From positions 186,001 to 250,000 of the forward strand of contig NZ_JAIGNN010000001.1 of the NCBI RefSeq assembly GCF_019711565.1: a stretch of DNA of 64,000 nt. The letters are read 5' to 3'. Of the stretch, positions 29,283 to 37,847 are shown piece after piece. The first letter of the stretch is position 1; each line of letters begins with the position of its first letter. The DNA is from Qipengyuania proteolytica (GTDB lineage: Bacteria > Pseudomonadota > Alphaproteobacteria > Sphingomonadales > Sphingomonadaceae). The notes under the pieces are model-generated. The model was given only the letters and a program-made list of their open reading frames with translations. It did not search any database and was not told where the DNA came from. The position numbers were made by a program, and so were the translations under genes.

Positions 29283-29861
29283 CTAGCGGTTTGCGCCGGG
29301 AATCCACTTCACGTCGCCTGCCCCGCCGTCATTGGCGATGCGGGCGAGGACGAAGAGATAGTCCGAGAGGCGGTTGATATAGGCCAGCGCCTGCGGGTTG
29401 GTCGGCGTGTCGGTGGCCATCGCGACCATTGCGCGTTCAGCGCGGCGGGTAGCGGCGCGGGCGACATGCAGGCGAGCGGCGGCTTCGCTGCCGCCGGGCA
29501 GCACGAAGCTGGTGAGGGGTGCAAGGGTCTCGTTCGCAGCATCGATCGCCTGTTCGAGCCACACGACTTGCGAAGCGACGATGCGCAAGACCATCTCGGA
29601 CGGCGCGAAGTCCTCGCCCTCGCCCGCCGGCGTTGCAAGATCGGCGCCGAGATCGAAAAGGTCGTTCTGGATGCGGAAAATCGCCTCGGCATGCACCGTG
29701 CCCTCGAGCGCCACCGCGGCGAGCCCCAGCGCACTGTTCGCCTCGTCCACCGCGCCAATCGCTTCCATGCGTGGGGCATGCTTGGCGAGGCGCGATCCGT
29801 CGACGAGGCCGGTGCTGCCGTCATCACCCGTGCGGGTGTAGATCTTGGTGAGCTTGACCAT
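29283..29861 (-). CDS. PduO-type cob(I)alamin adenosyltransferase
   Basis: Converts cob(I)alamin to adenosylcobalamin with ATP. 192 residues. PduO signature at the N-terminus (YTRTGDDGSTGL), ATP-binding and catalytic residues in RIQNDLFDLGADL, and the C-terminal RRAERAMV plus YINRLSDYLFVLAR motif. Located between the HIG1-like gene (16-base gap) and the hydroxybutyryl-CoA dehydrogenase gene. Adenosylcobalamin would serve enzymes such as methylmalonyl-CoA mutase, none of which lies in this window. Confidence 0.95.
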   Translation of the reverse strand: MVKLTKIYTRTGDDGSTGLVDGSRLAKHAPRMEAIGAVDEANSALGLAAVALEGTVHAEAIFRIQNDLFDLGADLATPAGEGEDFAPSEMVLRIVASQVVWLEQAIDAANETLAPLTSFVLPGGSEAAARLHVARAATRRAERAMVAMATDTPTNPQALAYINRLSDYLFVLARIANDGGAGDVKWIPGANR

Positions 29862-29877
29862 GCCCCCGGCTGGCCGG

Positions 29878-30108
29878 TCAGTTGGCGATTGCGAGGATGA
29901 TCGCGACCACGACGATCGCCAGCGCCTGGTACTTCACGCGGGCGAACATCGCCCGGTTCTGCGCCAGCTGCATCTCGGTCGCGTCGACCTGTTCGCCACT
30001 TTCGAGATCGATCTTGGTGCTCTTCAGGAAGGCGACGATGCCGCGCACAAGGCTGACCACCACCATGATCATGATGATGATGAGGACGATTGAGAGGAAT
30101 GTGTTCAT
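29878..30108 (-). CDS. Twin transmembrane helix small protein (HIG1-like)
   Basis: 76 residues with two predicted helices: about 3-27 (TFLSIVLIIIMIMVVVSLVRGIV) and 57-75 (YQALAIVVVAIILAI), separated by a hydrophilic hairpin loop containing QNRAMFARVKYQA. This matches the HIG1_N/twin-helix small proteins of alphaproteobacteria, thought to associate with respiratory complexes. Pairing with the cobalamin adenosyltransferase gene is commonly seen. Function here is inferred from family only. Confidence 0.8.
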   Translation of the reverse strand: MNTFLSIVLIIIMIMVVVSLVRGIVAFLKSTKIDLESGEQVDATEMQLAQNRAMFARVKYQALAIVVVAIILAIAN

Positions 30109-30120
30109 GGTGACCCTGAC

Positions 30121-30951
30121 TTAGGCATTGACCAGCGAAATACCAGACGGAAATCGGTGCAACCGGAGTTGCTCCGCAAGCAACACGCCGTCCTCACCGG
30201 CTTGCCGCCGGTGAGCGAGCGAGGCGGAATGGCGGCGTTTCGCGAGCTTCTGCCCGGTCGGGTCGAACAGCAGGCCGTGGTGATGCCAGGTCGGCACGGG
30301 CAGGCCGAGCAGTGCCTGCAACACACGATGGACATGCGTTGCGGGAAAAAGATCCTGCCCGCGCGTCACCAGCGTGACCCCGTCGGCCGCATCGTCGAGC
30401 GTGGCGGCAAGGTGATAGCTTGCCGGAGCGTCCTTGCGCACGATCACCACGTCGCCGCCCTCGCGAAGATTTGCCACCAATCGCCCGGCCAGCTCGTCCT
30501 CCCAGAACAGTTTACCGACCCGGGCCATGGCCTGATCGACGTCGAGCCGGAGGGCCGCTGACTTTTCCGGGTCTACCTGCATGCCGCGGCAGGTACCCGG
30601 GTAGATCATCCCCTCGGGCCCCATTCGCGGCTCCAGCGCCTCGATCTCGGCGCGGGTGCAGGTGCAGGGATAGAGCAGTTCGGCATGGAGCAGCTCGCGC
30701 GCCGCCTCCTCGTAGCTTTCGAGCCGGGTCGACTGCGCAGGCACCTCCTCCCATTCGAGTCCCAACCATTCGAGGTCGCGGCGGAACTCGTCCGCGAGTT
30801 CGGGCCGCGAGCGGGCACCGTCGATATCCTCGATCCGCAGCAGGAACCGCCCTCCACGCTTCCGCGCAATGTCATGCGCGGTGATCGCGGCGAAGGCGTG
30901 GCCGAGATGCAGCGAACCATTGGGACTGGGCGCGAAGCGGGTGACGGTCAA
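30121..30951 (-). CDS. gluQ: Glutamyl-Q tRNA(Asp) synthetase
   Basis: Attaches glutamate to queuosine at position 34 of tRNA-Asp; a truncated glutamyl-tRNA synthetase paralogue without an anticodon-binding domain. 276 residues from TTG 30951. Class I signatures: APSPNGSLHLGHA (HIGH) and KLAKRR (KMSKS-like), plus Cys-rich PCTCTRAEIEAL. Length is right for GluQRS. The frame stays open to an ATG at 31023, but the extra residues are unlike the family, whereas TTG gives the usual start MTVTRFAPSPN. Divergent from the HNH gene. Confidence 0.88.
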   Translation of the reverse strand: MTVTRFAPSPNGSLHLGHAFAAITAHDIARKRGGRFLLRIEDIDGARSRPELADEFRRDLEWLGLEWEEVPAQSTRLESYEEAARELLHAELLYPCTCTRAEIEALEPRMGPEGMIYPGTCRGMQVDPEKSAALRLDVDQAMARVGKLFWEDELAGRLVANLREGGDVVIVRKDAPASYHLAATLDDAADGVTLVTRGQDLFPATHVHRVLQALLGLPVPTWHHHGLLFDPTGQKLAKRRHSASLAHRRQAGEDGVLLAEQLRLHRFPSGISLVNA

Positions 30952-31052
30952 ACGGGGTCTCGCGGGATAAGCTTGTGGATAGCCTGTCTGTAACAGTCTT
31001 GACCCTTTTGTTTGCAAGTGCATTTTCGAGCTTATCGGGGAGGAACGCTATC

Positions 31053-31661
31053 GTGTTCAGGGCCGAACTGCTGGAACGGGCCGCAAGGTTCCGAAGTACT
31101 GCCGAGGATCCGACGCGCAATTTGCAGTCGTGTCCGTCCCTTGTCCTGAATGCCGACTACACCCCGCTATCCTATTACCCGCTCAGCCTGTGGCCTTGGC
31201 AGACGGCGATCAAGGCGATCTTCCTCGACCGGGTGGACGTGATCGCCACCTACGACCGCGAGGTCCACTCGCCCTCCCTCGACATGAAGATCCCCAGCGT
31301 GATCGCGCTGAAGCAATATGTGCGCCCAAGCGAATTTCCGGCCTTCACCCGCTTCAACGTGTTCCTGCGCGATCGTTTCAGCTGCCAGTTCTGCGGCGAC
31401 ATGGCGAACCTCACCTTCGACCACGTCGTGCCGCGCAGGCTGGGCGGGAAGACGACATGGGAGAACATCGCCACCGCCTGCGCACCGTGCAACCTCAAGA
31501 AGGGTGGGCGCACGCCCAAGCAGGCGGGGATGCATCTCTACAGCCAGCCCATCCGCCCGACCCACTGGCAACTGCAACAGCACGGCAAGATGTTCCCACC
31601 GAACTACCTCCACGAGACATGGCGCGACTGGCTCTATTGGGACATCGAGCTGGAGGAGTGA
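31053..31661 (+). CDS. HNH endonuclease family protein
   Basis: 202 residues from GTG 31053, chosen because a good GGAGG ribosome binding site is 9 bases upstream. The HNH motif spans about residues 110-145: DRFSCQFCGDMANLTFDHVVPRRLGGKTTWENIATACAPCNLKK, with zinc ligand Cys pairs (CQFC and CAPC) flanking it. The upstream region holds LVLNADYTPLSYYPL, typical of a subgroup of small HNH proteins of unknown function in alphaproteobacteria. Stop codon is one base from the kynU stop on the other strand. Confidence 0.9.
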   Translation: MFRAELLERAARFRSTAEDPTRNLQSCPSLVLNADYTPLSYYPLSLWPWQTAIKAIFLDRVDVIATYDREVHSPSLDMKIPSVIALKQYVRPSEFPAFTRFNVFLRDRFSCQFCGDMANLTFDHVVPRRLGGKTTWENIATACAPCNLKKGGRTPKQAGMHLYSQPIRPTHWQLQQHGKMFPPNYLHETWRDWLYWDIELEE

Positions 31662-31662
31662 T

Positions 31663-32880
31663 TCAGGTCACCGCCGCCCTCTGGCGGAATTCTTCGCGCT
31701 GCCATTCGCCGGTCTCGAGTACTTCGGCGACGTGCCGCGCGGCTTCCGCCATGTCCTCGAAGCGCAAATAGGCGGAGGCGAAGCCGAAGCGGAGGATGTC
31801 GGGGTCGCGAAAGTCGCCGATGACGCCGCGGGCGATCAGCGCCTGGCAGATGGCGTAGGCCTCTGTGTGGCGGAAGGAGAGCTGGCTGCCGCGCTGCGCG
31901 GGGTCGGTCGGGCTGACGAGCTCCAGTTCGACGCCGCTTTCCGAGAGGCACTGGCGGAAAAATTCGGAGAGCGCCTGCGACTTCGCGTGGAGCCGCTCGA
32001 CCCCGATCTCGGCGATGAGGTCCACGCCGACCTCCAGCGCCGCGAGACCTAGGATGCCGGGCGTTCCGCACAGCAGCCGGTCGACGCCCGGCGCGGGCGC
32101 ATAATCGTCGCTGAAGGCGAAGGGTCTCGCATGGCCCATCCAGCCGGACAGCGGCTGTGCGACCTCCGCCTGCAGGCGCCCGGCAACGAAGGCATAGGCG
32201 GGCGCGCCGGGACCACCGTTCAGATATTTGTAGCCGCAGCCGACCGCAAAATCGGCGTTGCAGTCACTGAGGTCGACCGGCAGCGCGCCGCCCGAATGCG
32301 ACAGGTCCCACAGCACCAGCGCGCCTGCGTCATGCGCCGCGCGGGTCAGCTCGACCATGTCGAACAGCTCGCCGGTCTTGTAATGCGCATGGGTAAGCAG
32401 CAGCAGCGCGACATCCTCGTCCAGTGCCTCGAACAGTCGCTCGCGCGGAGCCAGCCGCCGCTCGGCAAGCCCCTGCTTTTCCAGCCCTTCGATCATGTAG
32501 ACGTCGGTCGGAAAGTTGCCCGGCTCGCTCAGGACGGTCTTGCGACCGGGGCGCATCGGCAGCGCCGCCGAGATCAGCTTGTAGAGGTTCACCGACACGC
32601 TGTCGCAGGCGATCACCTCATGTGGCTGCGCCCCGATCAGCGGCGCGATCTTCGCGCCGACGCGCTGTGGCAGGGTGATCCAGTCGGCGGAATTCCAGCT
32701 GCGGATCAGCCCCTCGCCCCACTCGCCCTGCACCACCTCGGCCAGCCGATGCGGCGTCGCCTTCGGCAGGCAGCCGAGCGAATTGCCGTCGAGGTAGATC
32801 ACGCCCTCGGGCACGAGGAACCGCTCGCGAAAGCCCTTCAGCGGATCGCCTTCGTCGAGGATGCGCGCGCGCTCAAGCAT
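31663..32880 (-). CDS. kynU: Kynureninase
   Basis: PLP enzyme cleaving kynurenine to anthranilate and alanine. 405 residues from ATG 32880 (MLERARIL), the usual length. LDGNSLGCLPK at about 30-40, the substrate-binding NFPTDVYMIEGL, PLP pocket WDLSHSGGALPVDL at about 191-204 and the Schiff-base lysine Lys218 in GCGYKYLNGGPGAPAY. The start codon overlaps the kynB stop by eight bases. Last gene of the kynA-kynB-kynU operon, ending two bases from the convergent HNH gene. Confidence 0.96.
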   Translation of the reverse strand: MLERARILDEGDPLKGFRERFLVPEGVIYLDGNSLGCLPKATPHRLAEVVQGEWGEGLIRSWNSADWITLPQRVGAKIAPLIGAQPHEVIACDSVSVNLYKLISAALPMRPGRKTVLSEPGNFPTDVYMIEGLEKQGLAERRLAPRERLFEALDEDVALLLLTHAHYKTGELFDMVELTRAAHDAGALVLWDLSHSGGALPVDLSDCNADFAVGCGYKYLNGGPGAPAYAFVAGRLQAEVAQPLSGWMGHARPFAFSDDYAPAPGVDRLLCGTPGILGLAALEVGVDLIAEIGVERLHAKSQALSEFFRQCLSESGVELELVSPTDPAQRGSQLSFRHTEAYAICQALIARGVIGDFRDPDILRFGFASAYLRFEDMAEAARHVAEVLETGEWQREEFRQRAAVT

Positions 32881-33523
32881 CGGGCAGCTCCCGTAGGATC
32901 GCGCGGCACAGCCCGGCATCGCCGCCTGCGATCTTGAGCGGCAGCGCAATGAGCTCGTAGCGTCCCTCCGGCACGCCATCGAGCACCAGCCCTTCGAGGA
33001 TGCGCATGTCGTGTTCCAGCACCGCCTTGTGCGCGTCCATGGTCTTGGACTCCTGCGGATCGACCGAGGGGGCGTCGGTGCCGACCAGCTTCACACCCTG
33101 CAGCGCGAGCCATTCGATCGTTTCGGCGTCGATGGCGGTGAAGCTGATGTCCCACTGGTCATGCGGGAACGCCTCGAAGGTGCGGAACAACACCCGGTCG
33201 GCGCTGTCGATATGCGGCAGGTCGCCCACACCGATGCGCCCCCCGCTGACCCCCGTGGCATCCACGACAAGGCACTCGCCGATGTAAGGATCGAGCGCCA
33301 CACTAGCGATATCCGGCGCAGTCGCCGAATAGTGCAGCGGTGCATCGCCATGCGTGCCCGAATGCGTGCTCATGGTCATCCGCCCGACATTGACCGGCGA
33401 GCCGTCCTCCATCTTCCACGTGCGCTCGAAGGCGAATTCGGTATCGCCCGGCCACACGGGCAGCCCGGGACGCAGGGTCTGGGAAATGTCCCAGATCCGC
33501 CGCTCGCTGTGCCACGAGCTCAT
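32873..33523 (-). CDS. kynB: Arylformamidase (kynurenine formamidase)
   Basis: Hydrolyses N-formylkynurenine to kynurenine and formate. 216 residues from ATG 33523. Metal-binding motif HSGTHGDAPLHY at about 62-73, typical of the cyclase-family KynB type, with the conserved DISQTLRPGLPVWPGD N-terminus and GTDAPSVDPQES near residue 155. Overlaps kynA by four bases (ATGA) and kynU by eight. A longer upstream frame is not plausible. Confidence 0.96.
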   Translation of the reverse strand: MSSWHSERRIWDISQTLRPGLPVWPGDTEFAFERTWKMEDGSPVNVGRMTMSTHSGTHGDAPLHYSATAPDIASVALDPYIGECLVVDATGVSGGRIGVGDLPHIDSADRVLFRTFEAFPHDQWDISFTAIDAETIEWLALQGVKLVGTDAPSVDPQESKTMDAHKAVLEHDMRILEGLVLDGVPEGRYELIALPLKIAGGDAGLCRAILRELPDA

Positions 33524-34311
33524 ATCGCGGTCCTCACGCTGAGGAGTTCGGGGAAGAATGCCTGTTTCAGCACGCCCGCGAAATAGGGCACGCCCGGCGT
33601 GCCGCCGGTGCCGGTCTTGAAGCCGATGATCCGCTCGACCGTCTTCAGGTGACCGAAACGCCAGCGCTGGAAATGGTATTCGAGGTCGACCAACTTCTCC
33701 GCCAGCTCGTAAAGGTCCCAATGCTCCTTCGGGTCGCGGTAGCTTTCCGCCCAGGCCGCCTCGACCTCCGGGGAATGCGCCCATGCTTCGCCGACCGGGC
33801 GATCGAGCACCTCCTGCGGGATCGCGAAGCCGCGCCGCGCCAGCAGCGCCACCGCCTCCGCATAGATGCTCTTACGGGTCAGTTCGGCGCGCAGCTCCTC
33901 CGCCACCGATGGCGTGACTTCATGCATCCGGACCATCTCGGGCTTCCGCCCGCCGAGCAGGAATTCCATCATCCGGTATTGCGCGCTCTGGAACCCGCTC
34001 GACTTGCCCAGATGCGGGCGGATGGTCGAGTAGTCGTGCGGGGTCATGGTGCTGAGCACGTCCCAGCTCTGGATCAGCTGCCCCTGCGCGCGCGCAACTC
34101 GGGCGAGCATCTTGAAGGCTGGCCGCAAGCGGTCCTCGACGATGCATTCACGCGCCGCCAGCAGTTCGTGAATGCACAGCTTGAGCCAAAGCTCGGAGGC
34201 CTGGTGGACGATGATGAACAGCATCTCGTCATGCGCATCCGAAGTCGGGTGCTGCGCCGCGAGGATGCGGTCGAGATCGAGATAGGACCCGTAGGTAACA
34301 TCTTGCGCCAT
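33520..34311 (-). CDS. kynA: Tryptophan 2,3-dioxygenase
   Basis: Heme-dependent dioxygenase converting tryptophan to N-formylkynurenine, the entry step of the kynurenine pathway. 263 residues. Conserved TDO segments: TYGSYL, HDEMLFIIVHQASELWLKL (distal His in IIVHQ), FQSAQYRMMEF, and the proximal His with substrate loop in RFGHLKTVERIIGFKTGTGGTPGV. First gene of the tightly overlapping kynA-kynB-kynU operon; the three genes give tryptophan to anthranilate. Confidence 0.96.
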   Translation of the reverse strand: MAQDVTYGSYLDLDRILAAQHPTSDAHDEMLFIIVHQASELWLKLCIHELLAARECIVEDRLRPAFKMLARVARAQGQLIQSWDVLSTMTPHDYSTIRPHLGKSSGFQSAQYRMMEFLLGGRKPEMVRMHEVTPSVAEELRAELTRKSIYAEAVALLARRGFAIPQEVLDRPVGEAWAHSPEVEAAWAESYRDPKEHWDLYELAEKLVDLEYHFQRWRFGHLKTVERIIGFKTGTGGTPGVPYFAGVLKQAFFPELLSVRTAI

Positions 34312-34347
34312 GCCCGTGGCACTAGCGCGGATCGGTTGCGAACGAAA

Positions 34348-34767
34348 CTACCCCTCGATCACCATCGTCTGGGGATGATGCTTGTCGAGGTGCTTCTTCA
34401 CGATGCGCAGGTTCTTGCTGTTCGACTTGTAGAACAGGTCGAAGGCGTCGCCCGCCACCGGAATGGCACCGACCGCGCTGTCGAAAGCGATGTTGCCGAT
34501 CATGCGCCACAGCTTCCAGCGCGGGATGCCGAGGTTCTTCGCTTCCCACACGATGTAGCCGGCCAGCGCCGCCGTCACCGCATCGCCCACCACCGGGATC
34601 AGGCCGATGATCGAATCGAGGCCGACGGGGTAACGCGTACCGGGGATGACGAAACTGCGCTCGAGCAATTGCTCCATCGCTTCGATCCGGCGGCGGATCG
34701 AATGCGGATCGGTCCCGGTCGGGATTTCGATGCCCATCGGGCGCAGGCGGGTAGGCCGTTCGGTCAT
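34348..34767 (-). CDS. DUF4112 domain protein
   Basis: 139 residues from ATG 34767. DUF4112 core: a hydrophobic pair LDSIIGLIPVVGDAVTAALAGYIV at about 50-73 and IAFDSAVGAIPVAGDAFDLFYKSN at about 93-116, giving a repeated G-x-I-P-V-x-G-D-A membrane-associated motif. Function unknown. Lies five bases downstream of the orphan substrate-binding protein gene and upstream of kynA, all on the minus strand. Confidence 0.85.
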   Translation of the reverse strand: MTERPTRLRPMGIEIPTGTDPHSIRRRIEAMEQLLERSFVIPGTRYPVGLDSIIGLIPVVGDAVTAALAGYIVWEAKNLGIPRWKLWRMIGNIAFDSAVGAIPVAGDAFDLFYKSNSKNLRIVKKHLDKHHPQTMVIEG

Positions 34768-34772
34768 GGGCG

Positions 34773-36242
34773 TTAGATGGGAGCGCGCGTGAGGGGGAAC
34801 AAGGGATGGACGTTCCAGCGGTTTTCGAGGAAGCCGGTGATGTCCCCGCGCACCAGCGACCAGCGGATCGGCGCGCCCAGCGGGATGTAGATGTTGGCGG
34901 CGGTGAGGCTGGCTTCCGCTTCCGAAAGATAGGACGCCTCTTCGGCCAGGTCGCGCGCATCGACGGCGAGGCCGACGAGGTAGTCGACATCTTCCGAACA
35001 GACCCGCGGCGAAACCTTGCAATTGAACTGGTTGAGGAACCAGCGCGCGGCGCCATAGCGTGCGATCCGGTCGCGCTGGACCAGATCGGCGTCGGCGCGC
35101 GCGTCAGCCCTGATCGCAGCGACGCCGATCGTCGCAAAATCGCGCGCGAGCGCATCGAACAACAGGTCCGAGCCGGGGCCTTCGGGCAGGCCGATCGTGA
35201 CGGAGGGGGAGCTGCCATTCGCGCTCCGCCACCGCGCTACACGGGCGGAGGCAGTCGCCCGGCGATCGGCAATCGACAGGTCGCTCCACCGTTCTCCGAT
35301 CGAGCCGTCGTCCCCCGGCAGGCCGGGCGCTACGATCCGTGTCGTCGCGATCCAGCCGCCGATATTGAAGGCCTGCAAGAGGTTCGCCCGGTCGATCGCC
35401 ATCGCCAGGGCTTCGCGGTTTTCCGGGGTGCCGAGAAATCCGGTCCTGCGGTTGACGTCGAGACCGAACAGACCAAGCGCGGCGTCGAGGCGGATCGTCC
35501 CGCGCGACAAGGGGCCGGTATCTGCGAGCGGGAGATATGCGAGCTTGCCGCCGAGGACGAGTTCGTAACGGCCATCGGCAAAGCCCTTCGTCGCAGCCAT
35601 TGCATCGACCACATCGACGTGCACGGACGCAATCTCATCGTCCCAGCCCGGCTGGAGGGGCAGGCCACGCGCTTCCGGCGGCATCGCATCGAAGACCCGC
35701 GCATCGCTCTCCTCATCCTGTGCGCGCAGGGTCATCGGGCCGGTGGGAGACTCGCCGAGGACCAGGCCGAGCTCGGGCTGGGCCAGCAGCTGCAGCAGGT
35801 CGGGCATCGGGCTCGACAGGCGGATTTCGATCACGCGGCCCGTCATGGCGCGGATTTCACGGATTTTGGCAAGGTCAAGGCCGAGCGACGTTCCGTCGAG
35901 CCGTCGCACCGTCCGCGCGAGATTGTCGCGAACCGCCTGCGCGGTCAGCCGCGACCCGTCGGTAAGGTCGAATTCGCGAATGCGGAAGATGTAGCTCGAA
36001 CCGTCGTCGGTCACGATCCAGCGTTCGGCGATAGCCGGTAGCACGGAGCCGTCAGCGCCCAGCTTAACGAGGCCCTGCGCCTGCGCTGCGCGAAGGTGCT
36101 GGCCGGCGTAATCGAGCCGCAGCCCGGAGGTCGCGACTTCGCCTTCCGGAGCGATGAACGCCACGTCGATCACCCCGTCATCGACGCTGCCTGAACAGGC
36201 CGCGAGACCAGCGATGGCAGCGATAAGGGCGAGGATCCGCAT
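34773..36242 (-). CDS. ABC transporter substrate-binding lipoprotein (family 5-like)
   Basis: 489 residues. Signal with lipobox LAACS (Cys about 16), so a lipoprotein facing the periplasm. Resembles SBP family 5 (peptide/nickel/opine binding): FRIREFDLTDGSRLTAQAVRDNL near 100, the NIGGWIATTRIVAPGLPG region near 300, and C-terminal ENRWNVHPLFP. No permease or ATPase genes are nearby, so it may serve a distant transporter or have another role. The start-distal DUF4112 gene follows 5 bases downstream. Assignment to SBP family 5 is by overall pattern. Confidence 0.75.
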   Translation of the reverse strand: MRILALIAAIAGLAACSGSVDDGVIDVAFIAPEGEVATSGLRLDYAGQHLRAAQAQGLVKLGADGSVLPAIAERWIVTDDGSSYIFRIREFDLTDGSRLTAQAVRDNLARTVRRLDGTSLGLDLAKIREIRAMTGRVIEIRLSSPMPDLLQLLAQPELGLVLGESPTGPMTLRAQDEESDARVFDAMPPEARGLPLQPGWDDEIASVHVDVVDAMAATKGFADGRYELVLGGKLAYLPLADTGPLSRGTIRLDAALGLFGLDVNRRTGFLGTPENREALAMAIDRANLLQAFNIGGWIATTRIVAPGLPGDDGSIGERWSDLSIADRRATASARVARWRSANGSSPSVTIGLPEGPGSDLLFDALARDFATIGVAAIRADARADADLVQRDRIARYGAARWFLNQFNCKVSPRVCSEDVDYLVGLAVDARDLAEEASYLSEAEASLTAANIYIPLGAPIRWSLVRGDITGFLENRWNVHPLFPLTRAPI

Positions 36243-36288
36243 GCGGATCGCCTAGCAGCGCGAAACGCGCGCGTCAGCCGTCAGTTTG

Positions 36289-36657
36289 TCAGATCGCGCG
36301 GACGGCGCCGTCACCATGCAAGGAGCCGGTCAGGGCAGCGCGCGCATAGCGGGGCGTTTCATGCTCTCCCTGGGAAACCGGAGCCCGGGCAATGCGCGGG
36401 TCGATTTCCTCGTCGAAGGCGATCCCGAAGCGGTTGCCCTGGACCCAGGCGACCGATCCCTTCACATCGCCGATGTTTCGCAGCTTGATCGTCAGGCGCT
36501 CGCCCCGGCCGGTGGTCGGGCCGCCTTCCGCCATCATCCCGCCTGCAGACAGGTTGCGGACCTTCACCCGGCTCGTTCCGGGCTGTCCGTCGAACTCGAG
36601 CTCGGCGAACAGAAACAGGCTATCTCGCGTCACATTCCTGGTTTCTACCGAAGACAT
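36289..36657 (-). CDS. PilZ domain protein
   Basis: 122 residues from ATG 36657 (MSSVETRN). The c-di-GMP-binding motifs of PilZ are intact: RxxxR as RNVTR at about residues 7-11 and (D/N)xSxxG as NLSAGG at about 34-39, followed by the beta barrel (LTIKLRNIGDVKGSVAWVQGNRFGIAF). So it likely binds c-di-GMP; the output is unknown. Two in-frame ATG codons further upstream (36675, 36705) would extend the N-terminus. Lies 47 bases from the SBP gene on the same strand. Confidence 0.8.
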   Translation of the reverse strand: MSSVETRNVTRDSLFLFAELEFDGQPGTSRVKVRNLSAGGMMAEGGPTTGRGERLTIKLRNIGDVKGSVAWVQGNRFGIAFDEEIDPRIARAPVSQGEHETPRYARAALTGSLHGDGAVRAI

Positions 36658-36734
36658 CGTGTGCGCAAACCTCATCCTGGTGCGATGGGCTAGCCACCAT
36701 GGCAACCCACCGGCGCAAACTAGGCCGCCAGGGG

Positions 36735-36749
36735 TTAACAGGTCGGTAA
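36735..36749. promoter_or_regulatory. Candidate CtrA box upstream of the PilZ gene
   Basis: TTAA-N7-GTAA (TTAA 36735-36738, GTAA 36746-36749), one mismatch from the CtrA consensus, and a further GGTTAA at 36759. It lies 78-92 bases upstream of the PilZ start and just past the dksA stop codon. Motif-based only. Confidence 0.35.
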
Positions 36750-36765
36750 ATGGCGAGGGTTAATT

Positions 36766-37227
36766 TCAGTCGTCGCGGGAGATTTTTTCGCGCCGTTCGT
36801 GCGCTTCCTGCGCCTCGACGGTCATCGTGGCAACGGGCCGCGCGATCAGGCGCTTCAGCCCGATAGGATCGCCCGTAACCTCGCAATATCCATACTCTCC
36901 CGCGTCGATCCGGCGAAGGGCGGAATCGATCTTGGAGATCAGTTTGCGCTGGCGATCGCGGGTCCGCAATTCGATGCCCCAGTCGGTTTCCGACGAAGCA
37001 CGATCATTAAGATCCGGTTCGCGTATGGGGCCGTCCTGCAACGACTGCAGGGTCTGCCCGGCCGCATTGTGGATCGATTTCTTCCAGTCGAGCAGGAGCA
37101 CGCGAAAATAGTCGAGCTGGCGCTCGTTCATGTACTCTTCGTCTTCACCGGGAGTGTAGTCGTCGCCAATGGCGGCGCGCGCCTTGGCAAGCCTTTGTTC
37201 CGTGTCGCCCTTAGCCTGTGAGGCCAT
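36766..37227 (-). CDS. dksA: RNA polymerase-binding transcription factor DksA
   Basis: Binds the RNA polymerase secondary channel and, with ppGpp, adjusts rRNA and amino-acid promoters. 153 residues: coiled-coil region with MNERQLDYFRVLLLDWK, and C-terminal fold GEYGYCEVTGDPIGLKRLIARP near 110-131. Only one of the four zinc-finger cysteines is present, the alphaproteobacterial zinc-independent type. Divergent from the SEL1 gene, with a 284-base gap; no other feature seen there besides a GTTAACCTTTT motif shared with the ctrA upstream region. Confidence 0.93.
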   Translation of the reverse strand: MASQAKGDTEQRLAKARAAIGDDYTPGEDEEYMNERQLDYFRVLLLDWKKSIHNAAGQTLQSLQDGPIREPDLNDRASSETDWGIELRTRDRQRKLISKIDSALRRIDAGEYGYCEVTGDPIGLKRLIARPVATMTVEAQEAHERREKISRDD

Positions 37228-37511
37228 TCGCTATCTCGCCCAAATAATATCCGCTCGGATCGCCGTCGCCCTGCGAGCCCGGATTTTTCCGGTACCCCGA
37301 CGTTCCGATGGGCGCGGCCTATAAGCAAGCGCCCAAGAGGGCACAAGCGGCAATCCGGTGAGCTGCCAGTTTCCCCACCAAACGTTGCGATCTCGTCGCT
37401 TTACCGGGCAAAGCCGCAACTATTTTTGCCGGCGTTAACCTTTTATTGACCATAAAACGCGACCTCTCGGATGTCCGGCAAGGGGAGCCGGCAGCAAACG
37501 GGGGAATGACA

Positions 37512-37841
37512 ATGGCACTCACCGGTATCCAGGGTGGCGCTGGCAAGATTATCCAGGGCGAAGCCGCCGCGAAGCTCGTCGCAGACTGTCTCGCGGCCTA
37601 TGCCAAGGGCAGCATCGAGGCGCTTTACGACCTCGGAGTCGCTTTTTCGACGGGCAGCCACGGCTGCACCGCCGATATGATCGAGGCGCACAAGTGGTTC
37701 AACATCGCCGCATCGAAGGGGCACGAGGAAGCCGCATGGTGCCGCGCCGATATTTCCGACGAAATGACCGCCCGCGAAATCGCCGAAGCCCAGCGCCGCG
37801 CGCGCGAATGGCTTGCCGAAGGCCAGCGCAAGGCGGCCTGA
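37512..37841 (+). CDS. SEL1-like repeat protein
   Basis: 109 residues from ATG 37512 (ribosome binding site GGGGGA six bases upstream; ATG 37506 is an in-frame alternative). Contains one clear Sel1-type repeat, ALYDLGVAFSTGSHGCTADMIEAHKWFNIAASKGHEEAA, at about 39-77, a helical adaptor unit. No signal peptide, so likely cytoplasmic. Function unknown. Convergent with the GNAT gene (six-base gap). Confidence 0.8.
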   Translation: MALTGIQGGAGKIIQGEAAAKLVADCLAAYAKGSIEALYDLGVAFSTGSHGCTADMIEAHKWFNIAASKGHEEAAWCRADISDEMTAREIAEAQRRAREWLAEGQRKAA

Positions 37842-37847
37842 TCCGCC

